Source: Leptidea sinapis
Lineage: Eukaryota; Arthropoda; Insecta; Lepidoptera; Pieridae
Length of the DNA stretch: 64,000 nucleotides
Direction: 5' to 3'
NCBI RefSeq assembly: GCF_905404315.1
Contig: NC_066265.1
Coordinates: 30,218,501-30,282,500 of the forward strand
Program-made: the position numbers and the translations under genes
The notes under the pieces: generated by a model
Told to the model about the DNA's origin: nothing
Databases searched by the model: none
What the model saw: only the letters and a program-made list of their open reading frames with translations
In this document: in pieces, positions 9,801 through 18,250 of the stretch
Layout of the letters: every line of letters begins with the position of its first letter
Position numbering within the stretch: position 1 is the first letter of the stretch

Positions 9801-12207
9801 ACAATATATTCTTTTCTGCATATTACTTTTACAAAATAATGTCGATGTTTCACATCTGCCAGGCGTCCCGTGACGCATCACATTTTTTTAAATTAATTTA
9901 CAGATTTACATAATATGTAATAATATTATAATTACCAACAATATTGGTTTGTTTAGAAGTTTGTTATTCTTTCAGCATATCTTTTTTTTATATATCAAAG
10001 GGGGAGAATGGGGAAGAGGCTCACGGGATGGGGAGAGGTGAGGCAACCGCCCATGGACATCCGCAAGAACAGGTGTGTCAAGAAATGCGTTGCCGGGCGG
10101 AAAGGTGGGAGTATGCTTTTTTCTTAAAGGTCCCTAAGTCGTATCTGTTCGGGAATACCGCAGCCGGTAATTGATTCCACAAAGTGGCTGTGCGAGGCAA
10201 AAAATTTTTAGCAAAACGCGCGGTTGTGGAATACTCTGGCATTCTACGTCAACGTGATGCGGGTGGTAATGTCCGGTGGTGGAATTCGGCTACTGGAATC
10301 AACCCGAACAGCTCCTCTGAGCACTCTCCGTGATAAATGCGGAAGATGCAGAGAGAACCCACATCTCTACGAAATGCCAAAGAATCAAGCCGATCGAGAT
10401 GACATGATGGTCGATGATTCGAGCCGCTCTTCGTTGTATGCGGTCAAATGGAAGAAGCTAGTACTGGGGAGCACCCGCCCAGAGGTGAGAACAGTACTCC
10501 ATGGGCGGCTGAATTTGCGCCTTATAAAGTTGCAGGCGGTTGTTTTTAGTGAAGCACTGTCTCGCCTTACTGATTACACCAAGGTTTTTAGAGGCCAGTT
10601 TGGCCTTCTCTTCCAAGAGACCACTGAACTGACATCGCTCGATATATAGACGCCAAATATGCCAATACAGGCTGTGGCAGTTAGAGGAGTGTTCTCGAAT
10701 CGAGGAGATACGTCAAAGGGAGACTTTTTATTGGTGAACGCACAACCATCTTCTAAACGAATTTTAATGAAATGTTGAATGCACATATTTTATGACCAAA
10801 TAGGATATAGGCTACTGTTTATTTTTTTCTTTTTGCTGTTGTTTTTCGTTGAAATTGCCAAATATGCTATATTATAGAATATTTTTTTCATATTCCAGGT
10901 CGCTTTAATTCTTGAGGAATATCTTCATAACGAGTATCAGCCGTCGTTCGTGCAATTCAAGTTTGCGACCTGCGACATTTTGAAGTTTCCATATTTTGAC
11001 ATTGGAAAACGATATAATTTAAAATGTCCTATTAAACCGGTAAAATACTTTTTTATATTACATAATTGATACCTTTCTACACCCACGTACATTTTATTTA
11101 TTTATCCAATAATTTACAAAATATGAACAAATAAAATACATTGTAAAAACCACGGAGGTTTGACCCTAATGCATTATCTTCACGAATCGCACGACGAGAA
11201 CTGATAGTGTCATCGTACGATCGTGTTCAATTAGGACGACATCTAAGGGGAGTTCCAGTGTTAGTTTAGAGTACAAGATAAGTTTTATTATTTAAATATC
11301 TTATAACTAAATATTTTTCAATAACTTATAACTAAATTTACAATACTATGACTACATAAGATTAAATCTATCATTACGTGGAAGCGTACCAAGAATACTG
11401 GCAGCATTTCCGCGTTGCATCCGTTAACTGAGATAGCTGCCAGCGCTTGGGTTTCCAGTAGCCTTATTGAGGCGTGAAGATTGTATTTTCAACATTCTCC
11501 GCGCCTCTGGGCCCCACGGGAAAATAAATAATAAAATAAAACTTAAGATAAGTTTTACATTGCGATATTGAAGTACCTATACAGAGAGACATGTAAAAGA
11601 TTCAGTAGAAATAATAAATTTAAGAACGAACAACCTACTTTTTAGGTACATCATATATTTGTTGCCAATTTTTGTTCCACACTAAAAAGTAAATCAATTA
11701 AATAACATGTACATGCATATTTAATATTCGTTGATTATATTGATTGTTTTTATGCTATCCGTGCCTATTAATGTGATGAAATGGGAGGGACATCGAATTC
11801 TGACAAGGTGCAAAAGTAATGTGACCGTGTTGCACCTAGTATGTATGGCCATTTATTGGTTACTCTTTGAGAGTTAACAGAGATAAATACTCTCAGAGAT
11901 ATTGAGATATTGGGATCGATATTAAATCAAAATTAAGCTAAGCTGTCTGTCTCCACAAGCAAAGAACATGTTAACAAGCAACGTTTAATTGTTATTGATA
12001 TTCATATTTATGTGAATTTGTTCCCAGGGTTATGTAATGCTTCGCAATTTGACAGTTCTTGCCGCAAACTTTCCCTCTGTGTTTCCATTTGAAAAAGGGC
12101 GAGCATATTTGAAGTTTTACGTAACGGACACAGAAGAGACGATGGCCGCGGGATACATTTACGCTTCATTTAAGGGTTTGCGAAGATCGCGTCATTTTGC
12201 AACGTAG
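6862..12207 (+). CDS. Secreted DUF1091-type protein, copy 1
   Basis: Four exons: 6862-6936, 8745-8900, 10899-11039 and 12028-12207. All introns are phase 0 with GT-AG ends (donors GTAAGT, GTAAGT, GTAAAA; acceptors TTACAG, TTCCAG, TCCCAG). They encode 183 residues. Exon 1 is a signal-peptide-like start (MDRNISIRNC, then KFFTCMVLAIGIAT). The mature part has NPKYFSNVTLNV, then CPIKPGYVMLRNLT and FPFEKG, the layout of insect DUF1091 (DM8) secreted proteins of about 180 residues, whose biochemical role I do not know. Cys at 34, 102 and 120; N-glycosylation sequons at 46, 57, 75 and 131. An AATAAA follows at 12241. The ATG at 6862 is the first that leads into the signal peptide. The introns hold antisense transposon fragments. 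The frame is intact, so it may be active. Family call by eye. Confidence 0.75.
7331..7395 (-). mobile_element. 3' tail of jockey-like LINE, antisense (copy 1)
   Basis: A short fragment inside intron 1 (AGAGGGGGCAAACGGGCAA, then GGTGAGGCAGCCGCCATGG) is the reverse-strand 3' end of the same LINE family seen antisense at 9985-10060. Equivalents lie at 30590-30654 and 53804-53868. Confidence 0.5.
7440..8500 (-). mobile_element. Retroelement C-terminal fragment, antisense (copy 1)
   Basis: Read on the reverse strand, the pieces are CQKAWDALLCKSAFDDLL, RARILAVTQNESGFWL, SRHASINEVIRRAF, then MTLVAWAWGRVLVWDATCVD, TLAPSHVQ, KRRKYVEMRR and RLNKATGNPSSGSYFGQR. This string recurs in many animal genomes next to reverse-transcriptase-like ORFs and is transposon-derived in my reading; I cannot name the family. 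It is broken by frameshifts and by a deletion after YVEMRR. It lies in intron 1 of the DUF1091 gene, opposite to the gene. Confidence 0.6.
9180..9417 (-). mobile_element. PHD-finger ORF1 fragment of a LINE, antisense (copy 1)
   Basis: The reverse strand begins MVGECWACNIGILVTQKRIR, then CTKCNGLYHTECI. After a frameshift it continues YWVCPACTAVTRKSTTTDRD up to a stop. The C-x2-C, C-x2-C, H-x2-C, C-x2-C order is a PHD-type zinc finger, as found at the start of ORF1 in CR1-like LINEs. It lies in intron 2 of the DUF1091 gene. A host PHD exon is less likely, because it is broken and no splice sites frame it. Confidence 0.55.
9985..10790 (-). mobile_element. Jockey-like LINE 3' part, antisense (copy 1)
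   Basis: Reading 10786 down to 9985 gives the post-RT region of the LINE family also present at 18250: CAFTNKKSPFDVSPRFENTP, LTATACIGIFGVYISSD, then a tail matching the FHLRTTRH...LPRTTKLWN...MGTFK region, ending in the GGGCGGTTGCCTCACC 3' UTR. It is 5'-truncated and frameshifted. The long forward ORF at 10224-10649 is its shadow. It lies in intron 2 of the DUF1091 gene, antisense to it. Confidence 0.8.
11290..11525 (-). mobile_element. Second fragment of the intron-1 retroelement family (copy 1)
   Basis: In intron 3, antisense, the 3' part of the same element as at 7440 recurs (TTACAATACTATGACTACATA, CATTACGTGGAAGCG, TTGGGTTTCCAGTAGCC, CGCGCCTCTGGGCCCCACGG). The reverse strand encodes a PWGPEA-like stretch, then RLNKATGNPS. 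A 29-base segment (TAGCTGCCAGCG... to ...CCTT) is present here but deleted in copies 2 and 3. Confidence 0.6.
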
Positions 12208-12209
12208 TA

Positions 12210-13215
12210 CCTATCTAGGTGCAAATATTTTTCAATAATAAATAAAAAAAAATACAAACTTTTATTTCGAGATAACTACGATCCATTATTAGTAAACTTA
12301 TAATCTGCGCGTGTTAGTAATTATATATATGAAGTAACACATTTATTTTTATTACATGGCCAACATACGGACAGTCTATCGCCTTCAGAAAACTGTTAAC
12401 GCTGCCTCGTTTTCGGCGGAGTTGAGAAGCCGCTTTTTTGTGTATAACGGCGCTGAAGCTGTCGGCCTCTGCGTGTGCAAACTACAACAGTGATCTGACG
12501 GCGTTATTATTCTGGACCCGCAGGGCGCTGTACGATTTATTAGTGTAGCACGCCCACAAACTACTCGAGTAGAGTGTGGATTTTTACTGCTGTCAAACAA
12601 CGCCCGAATCTGCGCGCTATTACGAAAGTATATTGAAAGTACTGTAACCTACTCACTAAGAATTACATACACACACAAAGCCAGACACACATACACTCAC
12701 ATTTCATTTTTATTTCTTTAATTTTGTTTCGTTTGTTATTATCATTTGTCGAGGAATCACTGACCCCGAAGATACAGTTTTAACTAGTTTCGGGGTCAGA
12801 GGTCAACCTCTTTTAATATCACTGCAAAACCGTTTTTCAATGTTAGTATTATTACAATTAGCGATAAAAAGATGTAAAGTGTTATGTAATAAATATTAGT
12901 TGAACATTTAGTAATTTCAGTTTTTTTCAGTGAGTATAAAAGAAAATGAAATAAAGTATTATTATTATATTCGCTCGAAATATATGAATGATTATATGTA
13001 CTGTTATCCTGTGAGTGACGGTAACATGATCATCGAGGTTTTTTATTTTCTTGATTTCGTTTAATGCATTCAAAAACCGCACATTATGACCACCATAAAA
13101 ATAGAGTGTTTTGACTTTTGTTAGAACAAATTTCTTATCTGCGACAATGTTAGTATTGCTAAATAGTAACATCGATTTGGATAATATTATTTCATTAATA
13201 TTATTTCATTTCGAA
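12210..13215. other. 3' flank of DUF1091 gene, no recognised gene
   Basis: After the poly(A) signal comes a GC-richer patch (12385-12625) with an open reverse frame that I cannot place and that looks like transposon debris. A hairpin follows: CTGACCCCGAA (12761) pairing with TTCGGGGTCAG (12790). Copy 3 has a different left arm at 59196-59222, with an extra GTTTTAACATACAGTTACAG. Equivalents are 35436-36435 and 58651-59665. Confidence 0.5.
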
Positions 13216-13217
13216 CA

Positions 13218-13310
13218 AAAATAAAAACGATTAGCCTTCATTATAATATCAGTCGAGTTGACGTTTAGTTCGAATTGAAATGTCAAATTGCAAACAAGCT
13301 TGACAAATCT
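13218..13310 (+). repeat. Inverted-repeat arm, left (copy 1)
   Basis: CAGTCGAGTTGACGTTTAGT...ATTGCAAACAAGCTTGAC is the imperfect inverse of 21735-21830 (strongest over 60 bases, weaker toward the outer side). The arms are 8.4 kb apart. Same arm at 36436-36528 and 59666-59758; the copy 3 arm (GCCTCTATT) is slightly closer to the right arm. Confidence 0.7.
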
Positions 13311-13587
13311 TGCACGTAAGTAAGGTAACGATATGTTAGTTGGGGCCATAAACTTAGTATACTACCTATGGAGGGTAGAGGTAAGGAGAATCATCTGTGT
13401 ATCATGGACTAGTAAAAAAATAAGGACTCCGTGTCACCTTACATAACAGTGTAGCACCAAAACTAGCCGATTAACGTGTAAATACATAGCCCCACGCACA
13501 CACATTACTACAGGCCGATAGGCGGCCATTATGAGAATTGTCATCGTCTGCGACAGATCAGTTTGCTTCTGATAAAATATTTTAAAA

Positions 13588-13695
13588 ATGCCCTCGTGCG
13601 TTGTGAAAAAGTGTAAAAACGATACTATAGAAGTATTTGTGGTCACATATGATTATTTAAGGGAGAAAAAATTGTGTAACTGGTATCCCCCGTAA
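13588..13695 (+). pseudogene. THAP-like N-terminal fragment (copy 1)
   Basis: A 35-codon ORF begins MPSCVVKKCKND, matching the start of THAP zinc fingers (M-x-x-C then C four to five residues on). The expected HxFP part is absent; VFVVTYDYLREKKLCNW and a stop follow. Probably the first piece of a transposon- or host-derived THAP gene. Equivalents, unchanged in frame, are at 36806-36913 and 60036-60143. Confidence 0.35.
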
Positions 13696-13978
13696 CCGCA
13701 CACACACTAACGTAACGGTGCTTCACTTGATAATATCACGGCGCGGAGCTCTTCTTTCTTTACTCGTCCGTGCTGTGTATATGTAAAAGTGTCCGTCAAA
13801 ATGTATTTAATTAGGGTGGCCCCACAGTAGCATCAGGGTGAATTTTAAAATACGTGCCAAATATAAAATAATACTAATCACTCTAGGTGCGCGTTTCCCT
13901 ATAACTATTCTTTAAGGTTATATTTACTTCATTATTTTGAACAGCGTAAGTTGTTGAAATTTTAAATAATTAACTACT

Positions 13979-14149
13979 TTAGTCGACATTAATATTAAAT
14001 TTTTTAACTCGGCATACTTCAATTCGATTACAATTGCTACATTCACCATACTGCATACCGTACCCTGCGCCTACGCCAACGCCATTGTGGAAGATTTTTG
14101 AACTGTTATTTACAGCATAAGCTGGACACTTTTGCAAATTTTCACCCAT
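13979..14149 (-). CDS. Small Cys-rich ORF, 56 residues (copy 1)
   Basis: The reverse strand runs from the ATG at 14149 to the TAA at 13979. It starts MGENLQKCPAYAVNNSS, has a Gly/Val-rich centre (GVGVGAGYGMQYG), then ECSNCNRIEVCRVKKF. There are five cysteines. There is no signal peptide, so it may be an exon of something larger or a chance frame. I recognise no family. Copy 3 keeps it open; copy 2 has lost two bases. Confidence 0.3.
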   Translation of the reverse strand: MGENLQKCPAYAVNNSSKIFHNGVGVGAGYGMQYGECSNCNRIEVCRVKKFNINVD

Positions 14150-14598
14150 ATGAGATGAATCTCCTTGCCTCTACCCTTCATAATACAACCGTAATAGACG
14201 AATAGATAATAAAATATTGTATATACACGAATTAGAGCCCGAGCATCATAGGGATTGACCAAAAGCAAAATACTATTATAATATTATAAATTCAGATTAT
14301 ATTTATATATATATATTTATATACAAGAATTGCTCGTATAAAGAAATATATAGATATACAAAAACCTTCTGCGAAACACGCTGCATCTAATGGTACAAGT
14401 ATTATTCCGACTGTTTCAGTAGTTTTGCAGTACATAGGGCACAGAAAAAGTGTGCACTTTTAGTTAATCGGAACTAATTGAATTTCGAATGTTATATTTT
14501 TTGAAACGTTGCAACCTTCTTAGTAATAAGAAAAAACAATTGGAAGGGAAATCATTTGACAATTGTTTTTTATCACACACAAAAGTTCTACGTACGCA

Positions 14599-14682
14599 AT
14601 GAAAATGGAATTACGTCGAATAGATTTTCGAGCGATCAATTTTTATGATTTGAAATTTGAAAAGTTCTCTCTTGTATTTTGA
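14599..14682 (+). pseudogene. Mariner transposase N-terminal fragment (copy 1)
   Basis: MKMELRRIDFRAINFYDLKF is the first helix of a mariner-type DNA-binding domain (family pattern: x-R-x-I-x-Y-x-F-x-x-G). A stop follows after 27 codons. It is a different insertion from the one at 3932. Copy 2 is at 37814-37897. Copy 3 is at 61047-61130 with the ATG changed to ACG. Confidence 0.4.
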
Positions 14683-14769
14683 TTTTGGTCCCTGTTGCAC
14701 TGACACTCGCGTTTATTTAATGTGTTATTTACAATTATTGAAATTTTTATATTATGCGCAACTCTTCTT

Positions 14770-14892
14770 TTATTTAAAAAATCTATGTTCTTCATTGCTG
14801 CGCCATACCGGATGTACCCAACAACGTCTAACCCTTTGAATGTTAGCAAGTTGAAGGAAAGTCATAACAGCCTCGTCTTCTGAAGAAGTCAT
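14770..14892 (-). pseudogene. Harbinger-like transposase N-terminal fragment (copy 1)
   Basis: The reverse strand gives 40 residues, MTSSEDEAVMTFLQLANIQR, then VRRCWVHPVWRSNEEHRFFK, ending in TAA. The RRxWVHPxxRxxxxHxxF pattern is what precedes the DDE domain in PIF/Harbinger transposases. The rest is missing. Equivalents are at 37985-38107 and 61218-61340 (one Phe-to-Leu change in copy 3). Confidence 0.45.
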
Positions 14893-15136
14893 GTTGTTGT
14901 TCCTAAAAGTAGACACTTAAATGCAAAGTTACGCAGTCTAGATAGACGCGAATACAAGCCTACTATGCTTCGTGTTGTTAATTTTAAAATTAATACATTT
15001 ATACTTTGTTTTATTAGTATATATAGGAATATCACATAATAATTAGAATCAAGTATTAAGGTTGTTTCTTTACTCGAACAAAATTTTAGTTGAATCATAT
15101 TATGAACGTATGTTACAATAACATGCAATAAATAAA

Positions 15137-15202
15137 ATGCCAAACATAAGTAACCACGTGGCCGCAGTGAATAAGGAGTTCCGGCAGCGCATGGAATTTT
15201 AG
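15137..15202 (+). other. 21-codon ORF of unknown meaning (copy 1)
   Basis: MPNISNHVAAVNKEFRQRME(F) has a gene-start look but ends in TAG with no donor site nearby. Equivalents at 38352-38417 and 61585-61650 are unchanged. It may be the first codons of a gene cut by the element at 15309, or chance. Confidence 0.15.
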
Positions 15203-15308
15203 CGACATGAATGGCATAAAATGTTTTTCAATGTCTTCTATGGTAATGTATTATTAATAAAAATTACAGTTGTTTCTTCACTAGAGCTGAATTTATGAAC
15301 TCGACTAA

Positions 15309-15611
15309 CGGTCGTTCCCAATATAATATCTACAGATAGAGTTAAATTACTACCTTCTACTGTAGCTGTCAATAATCTGAAGCTGTCCCAATATACCCGA
15401 TAAGTCATTCTTATCGAATCTTATATTGGAACGCGTGACTTGCAATTTCAATACAAACTTCTATCGCTGGTAAGAAATACGTGGTCCCATTGACAGACAG
15501 CGTGTACAGATAAGGTGAGTTACCGTCGATAAGTTTATTGGGACAGAAAAGTCAACGATAGTTACGATTTTTATCTCAAAAAAGAGATAGACTGAATATT
15601 GGGAACGGCCG
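15309..15611. mobile_element. MITE with CGTTCCCAATAT ends (copy 1)
   Basis: Left end CGGTCGTTCCCAATAT; right end ATATTGGGAACGGCCG, 15 of 16 bases inverse. Inside, GTCCCAATATACCCGATAAG and CTTATCGAATCTTATATTGG make further inverted pairs. No coding capacity is visible in about 300 bases. Confidence 0.65.
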
Positions 15612-15804
15612 CAAAGCAATAATAATATTACCTAACATAACATAATATGCCTTAGAATCCGTATATTAGTATTTCCGTCCTACCGAGTCGTTACCACGGA
15701 AATGTAAACTCAAGTTTGGTTGTGTACATACGTAGGAACTATGAAAATATATTCGTGTACATACAGTACGACTCCAGCTTAAAAGACCACCCACTGCTTT
15801 TAAT

Positions 15805-15978
15805 GACATATTTTCAAAGATTGATAAAACGATCCCAGCCTTGTATGGCCGTATTTACACCTGTGTGTATGTCACCTCCACCTGTTTGCAGCTATATGGT
15901 GGGAATTTTTTTATTTTTCATAGTTTGGAACAAGATATGGAAAATTATATAAATTTAAGTTGGTTGGAGCAAAGCTAA
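15805..15978 (+). pseudogene. Odorant-receptor-like exon, deleted form (copy 1)
   Basis: Equivalent to 62254-62618 but lacking 93 net bases before ATTGATAAAACG (15820) and 99 net bases after ATTTACAC (15860), where the filler CTGTGTGTAT stands. The second loss keeps the frame but removes nearly both hydrophobic segments; what is left reads IDKTIPALYGRIYTCVYVTS, then TCLQLYGG. Confidence 0.4.
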
Positions 15979-16012
15979 AAAGTGATGAAAATTTAAAGAT
16001 TCGCCTCATAAG

Positions 16013-16128
16013 TTCGAATTAAAAAACCACAAAAAAGAAAATTACCTCTTGGTTTTAAGAAAAGACAAGATATAGATTATTTGGAAAGAGAAATGACGTC
16101 ACAGCCGCTGACATCAAAGTTTACTTAA
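16013..16128 (+). other. Candidate terminal exon, basic C-terminus (copy 1)
   Basis: After CCTCATAAG the frame reads RIKKPQKRKLPLGFKKRQDI, then DYLEREMTSQPLTSKFT and TAA, immediately followed by an AATAAA (16127-16132). Composition and the abutting poly(A) signal look like the end of a real gene, but the acceptor is weak and no upstream partner was found. Unchanged at 39228-39343 and 62653-62768. Confidence 0.25.
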
Positions 16129-16139
16129 TAAAATCTTTA

Positions 16140-17130
16140 ATATTATTTTATTTTTGTAACTTAATAATTTGAACAGTAGTCCAGAAAATCGTTTCTGTGG
16201 TAAGTATTTTCATTTAAGTTAAGTTAAATAACAAAGGACCCAAAATGGAAGACTGATACTACTTCTTGCTTTACGTTTACCACGTTTACTCGCGTACATG
16301 TCTTGCGTCCAATTAAATATGATATAAACTTATAAATCTAACCGTAATATATAGATATACTTTCCATTTTTCCAAATGAAATATCGTAGTTAATTGTTTA
16401 TTGATTCTTAAAATAGTTTATTAAACTTTAAATTCCTTTTCATTATATTGTACTGTACATGATGTGCAAAAAATATTTAAAGCCTTAAAATTAGAGTTAC
16501 CTAATTTCTGTTAATATGTATTCTGTTATAACTTCAGATTCAGGATCCACGCCAACGACTTCAAAAACATTTATTACAACATCTGAAAACCGAATGCCAA
16601 AGACTGTCTAACGAAACTACTACACAACGCAAAACAGCACTATTAAAAAATATTAATTATGTAAATTGTTTTTTCTTTGAGATAACTAAAACGTATCCCT
16701 AGTTTAAACTAGTTAAACTTGGCTTAGGTCCATCTTAAAATAAACAAATGGAACCTTAATATTAGATCACATTAATATTAATGTAACTGACGATATAATA
16801 ATATACATATTTGTATAGTATAGTTAATTATCGATAAAAATATGGATTGATTCCAACCCTATATATTTATTATATTGGCAGCTCTGATATTAGTTGATTA
16901 TGTTGGTACGAAGATTTAGTACAATACAATACAAGCGACATTTCTCATTATTTTCTATGGCACCCCCGTCTCTTGTTTGAACCTAGTATTTAAGTTCTCT
17001 TTGGGCGCTGGCGGCAATGGGCAAATTAAGGTATTAACTACCTACCTAAATATTATGCTTTACATTTCGCCTTTCTTAATTCTATTTTTATTATGTTTGT
17101 AAATTGAAGCAAAATATATAACCAAATTAA
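16140..17130. other. AT-rich stretch apart from the candidate exon
   Basis: No transposon protein or terminus is recognisable. TACAATACAATACAA occurs near 16920. Copy 3 is interrupted here, at the base matching about 17044. Confidence 0.5.
16538..16702 (+). other. Candidate exon behind a splice acceptor (copy 1)
   Basis: Pyrimidine-rich TTCTGTTATAACTTCAG precedes an open frame IQDPRQRLQKHLLQHLKTEC, then QRLSNETTTQRKTALLKN, to a TAG at 16700. A second frame (SGSTPTTSKTFITTSENRMP) also ends soon. Family unknown; may be chance. Equivalents are at 39753-39917 and in copy 3 from 63178. Confidence 0.2.
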
Positions 17131-17131
17131 A

Positions 17132-17536
17132 ATGAATACGAAACAGCTTAAAACAACCGTGTGCAAAGACAATCCTGTCGGATGTTCCATTAGTGGAACC
17201 TGCAGTGAGATGTGCCCTCAAACAGAAAAGGATTTGTAAGTTTTTTATTTATAGGTCGACACTATATATTGAACAAATTTATTCGCTAGTCTTAGTGGTT
17301 TGGCCTATTTTGCTGTACATTATCAATATTACTTATTTTATGTTTTCAGACGGATTAGAGAAAGAATGATCAACATCTTAGAAACATTTCAGGGCGAGTA
17401 TAAATTAGTGAAGTGTTTCTCTCGTTCAGCAGCAGATTCTAAAATGGCAGTTCCAGAAATCCTAAGACCATATCCTATATTAAAAAAAACTATGCATTAC
17501 TTATTATTATCCACTTATTATCCATTGCCCCTTTAA
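17132..17536 (+). pseudogene. SAC3/GANP-domain gene, 5' fragment (copy 1)
   Basis: Two exons, 17132-17235 and 17350-17536, with a 114-base intron (donor GTAAGT, acceptor TTTTCAG), give 96 residues. Residues 22-29 are GTCSEMCP; 55-64 VKCFSRSAAD; 73-75 LRP; 82-87 TMHYLL. This is the start of the SAC3/GANP/Nin1 region as in SAC3D1-type proteins, nuclear factors linked to mRNA export or centrosome duplication. Family members continue for several hundred residues. Here the similarity stops after TMHYLL and the frame ends at LSTYYPLPL-TAA with no donor site. It is therefore a truncated copy, perhaps cut by the duplication, although its reading frame is undamaged. Confidence 0.65.
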
Positions 17537-17539
17537 TTT

Positions 17540-18250
17540 AATTATAAATCTGCGTATGACTCGTATTCAAAAGCTGTTGACTTAGTTTGGGGTCCATTGC
17601 AAATCTTGTTGTACATAAAGCTATTTGTATTTTTTGTATATTGAAAGAAATTGTATCATTGCTGTAGTAAGTAGCCAATAACGGTGCAGTTCTTATGTAC
17701 GCCAGTTACATATCCGAACTGTGCTGAATATTTCGCTTTTAGTTCACCGTGACGTGAGGTAATAATGTTGCTATAGACAGAAGGTTTTATAAATATTGTC
17801 ACCTGAGTACCCCGGAAGTAAGCTGTTTCTACACTTTAGTTGTTCTTGTGACTACTACTACTTCCAGCCAAAATATTAGTGATGATAATTGCAAATGAAC
17901 TATTTATATCAGTTATTTTCTTACTTGCACAACAATCGATCAATAGATAGATATTACTTCTTACTTTGGTTTATCCGTGGAAATTACTGAAATCCACATA
18001 AAAGAAATAGATACTTTTATGCGGATTGCTTTCAATTTCTCTATTATCCTAATTACAAACTAAAAAAATTTTTCTTTGCATATTCCACTTGCACCAAAAT
18101 CTACAATGAATGATGACGTGTTTAGACTCGATGTTGTATGGATCACTGTTAACTGTGGTACAGACGCCATTAAGTGTAAGTTATTGGATTTGGAAAGGGA
18201 ACTGGCTGGAGTTGACAACGCAGCCTTTTGCCCTGTACTTTCCCCGGGGC
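17540..18250. other. Stretch between SAC3 fragment and LINE
   Basis: Nothing identifiable apart from AT-rich repeats. An open frame at 18076-18285 runs into the 5' part of the LINE and has no known motif. Equivalent at 40755-41465. Confidence 0.4.

Noticed and set aside
9523..9862. Possible element bounded by GATGTGAAACATC and GATGTTTCACATC with a GC-rich CGTGGCGACGC doubling
   Set aside because: The ends pair over only 13 bases and are not followed by further inverse similarity, so an element could not be delimited.
10224..10649. Forward ORF of 141 codons, the longest forward frame in its region
   Set aside because: It is the shadow of the antisense LINE fragment at 9985-10790. Copies 2 and 3 break it without loss of the reverse-strand similarity.
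12385..12600. Reverse ORF in a GC-richer patch
   Set aside because: No known motif, frame borders differ between copies, and the composition is like transposon debris.
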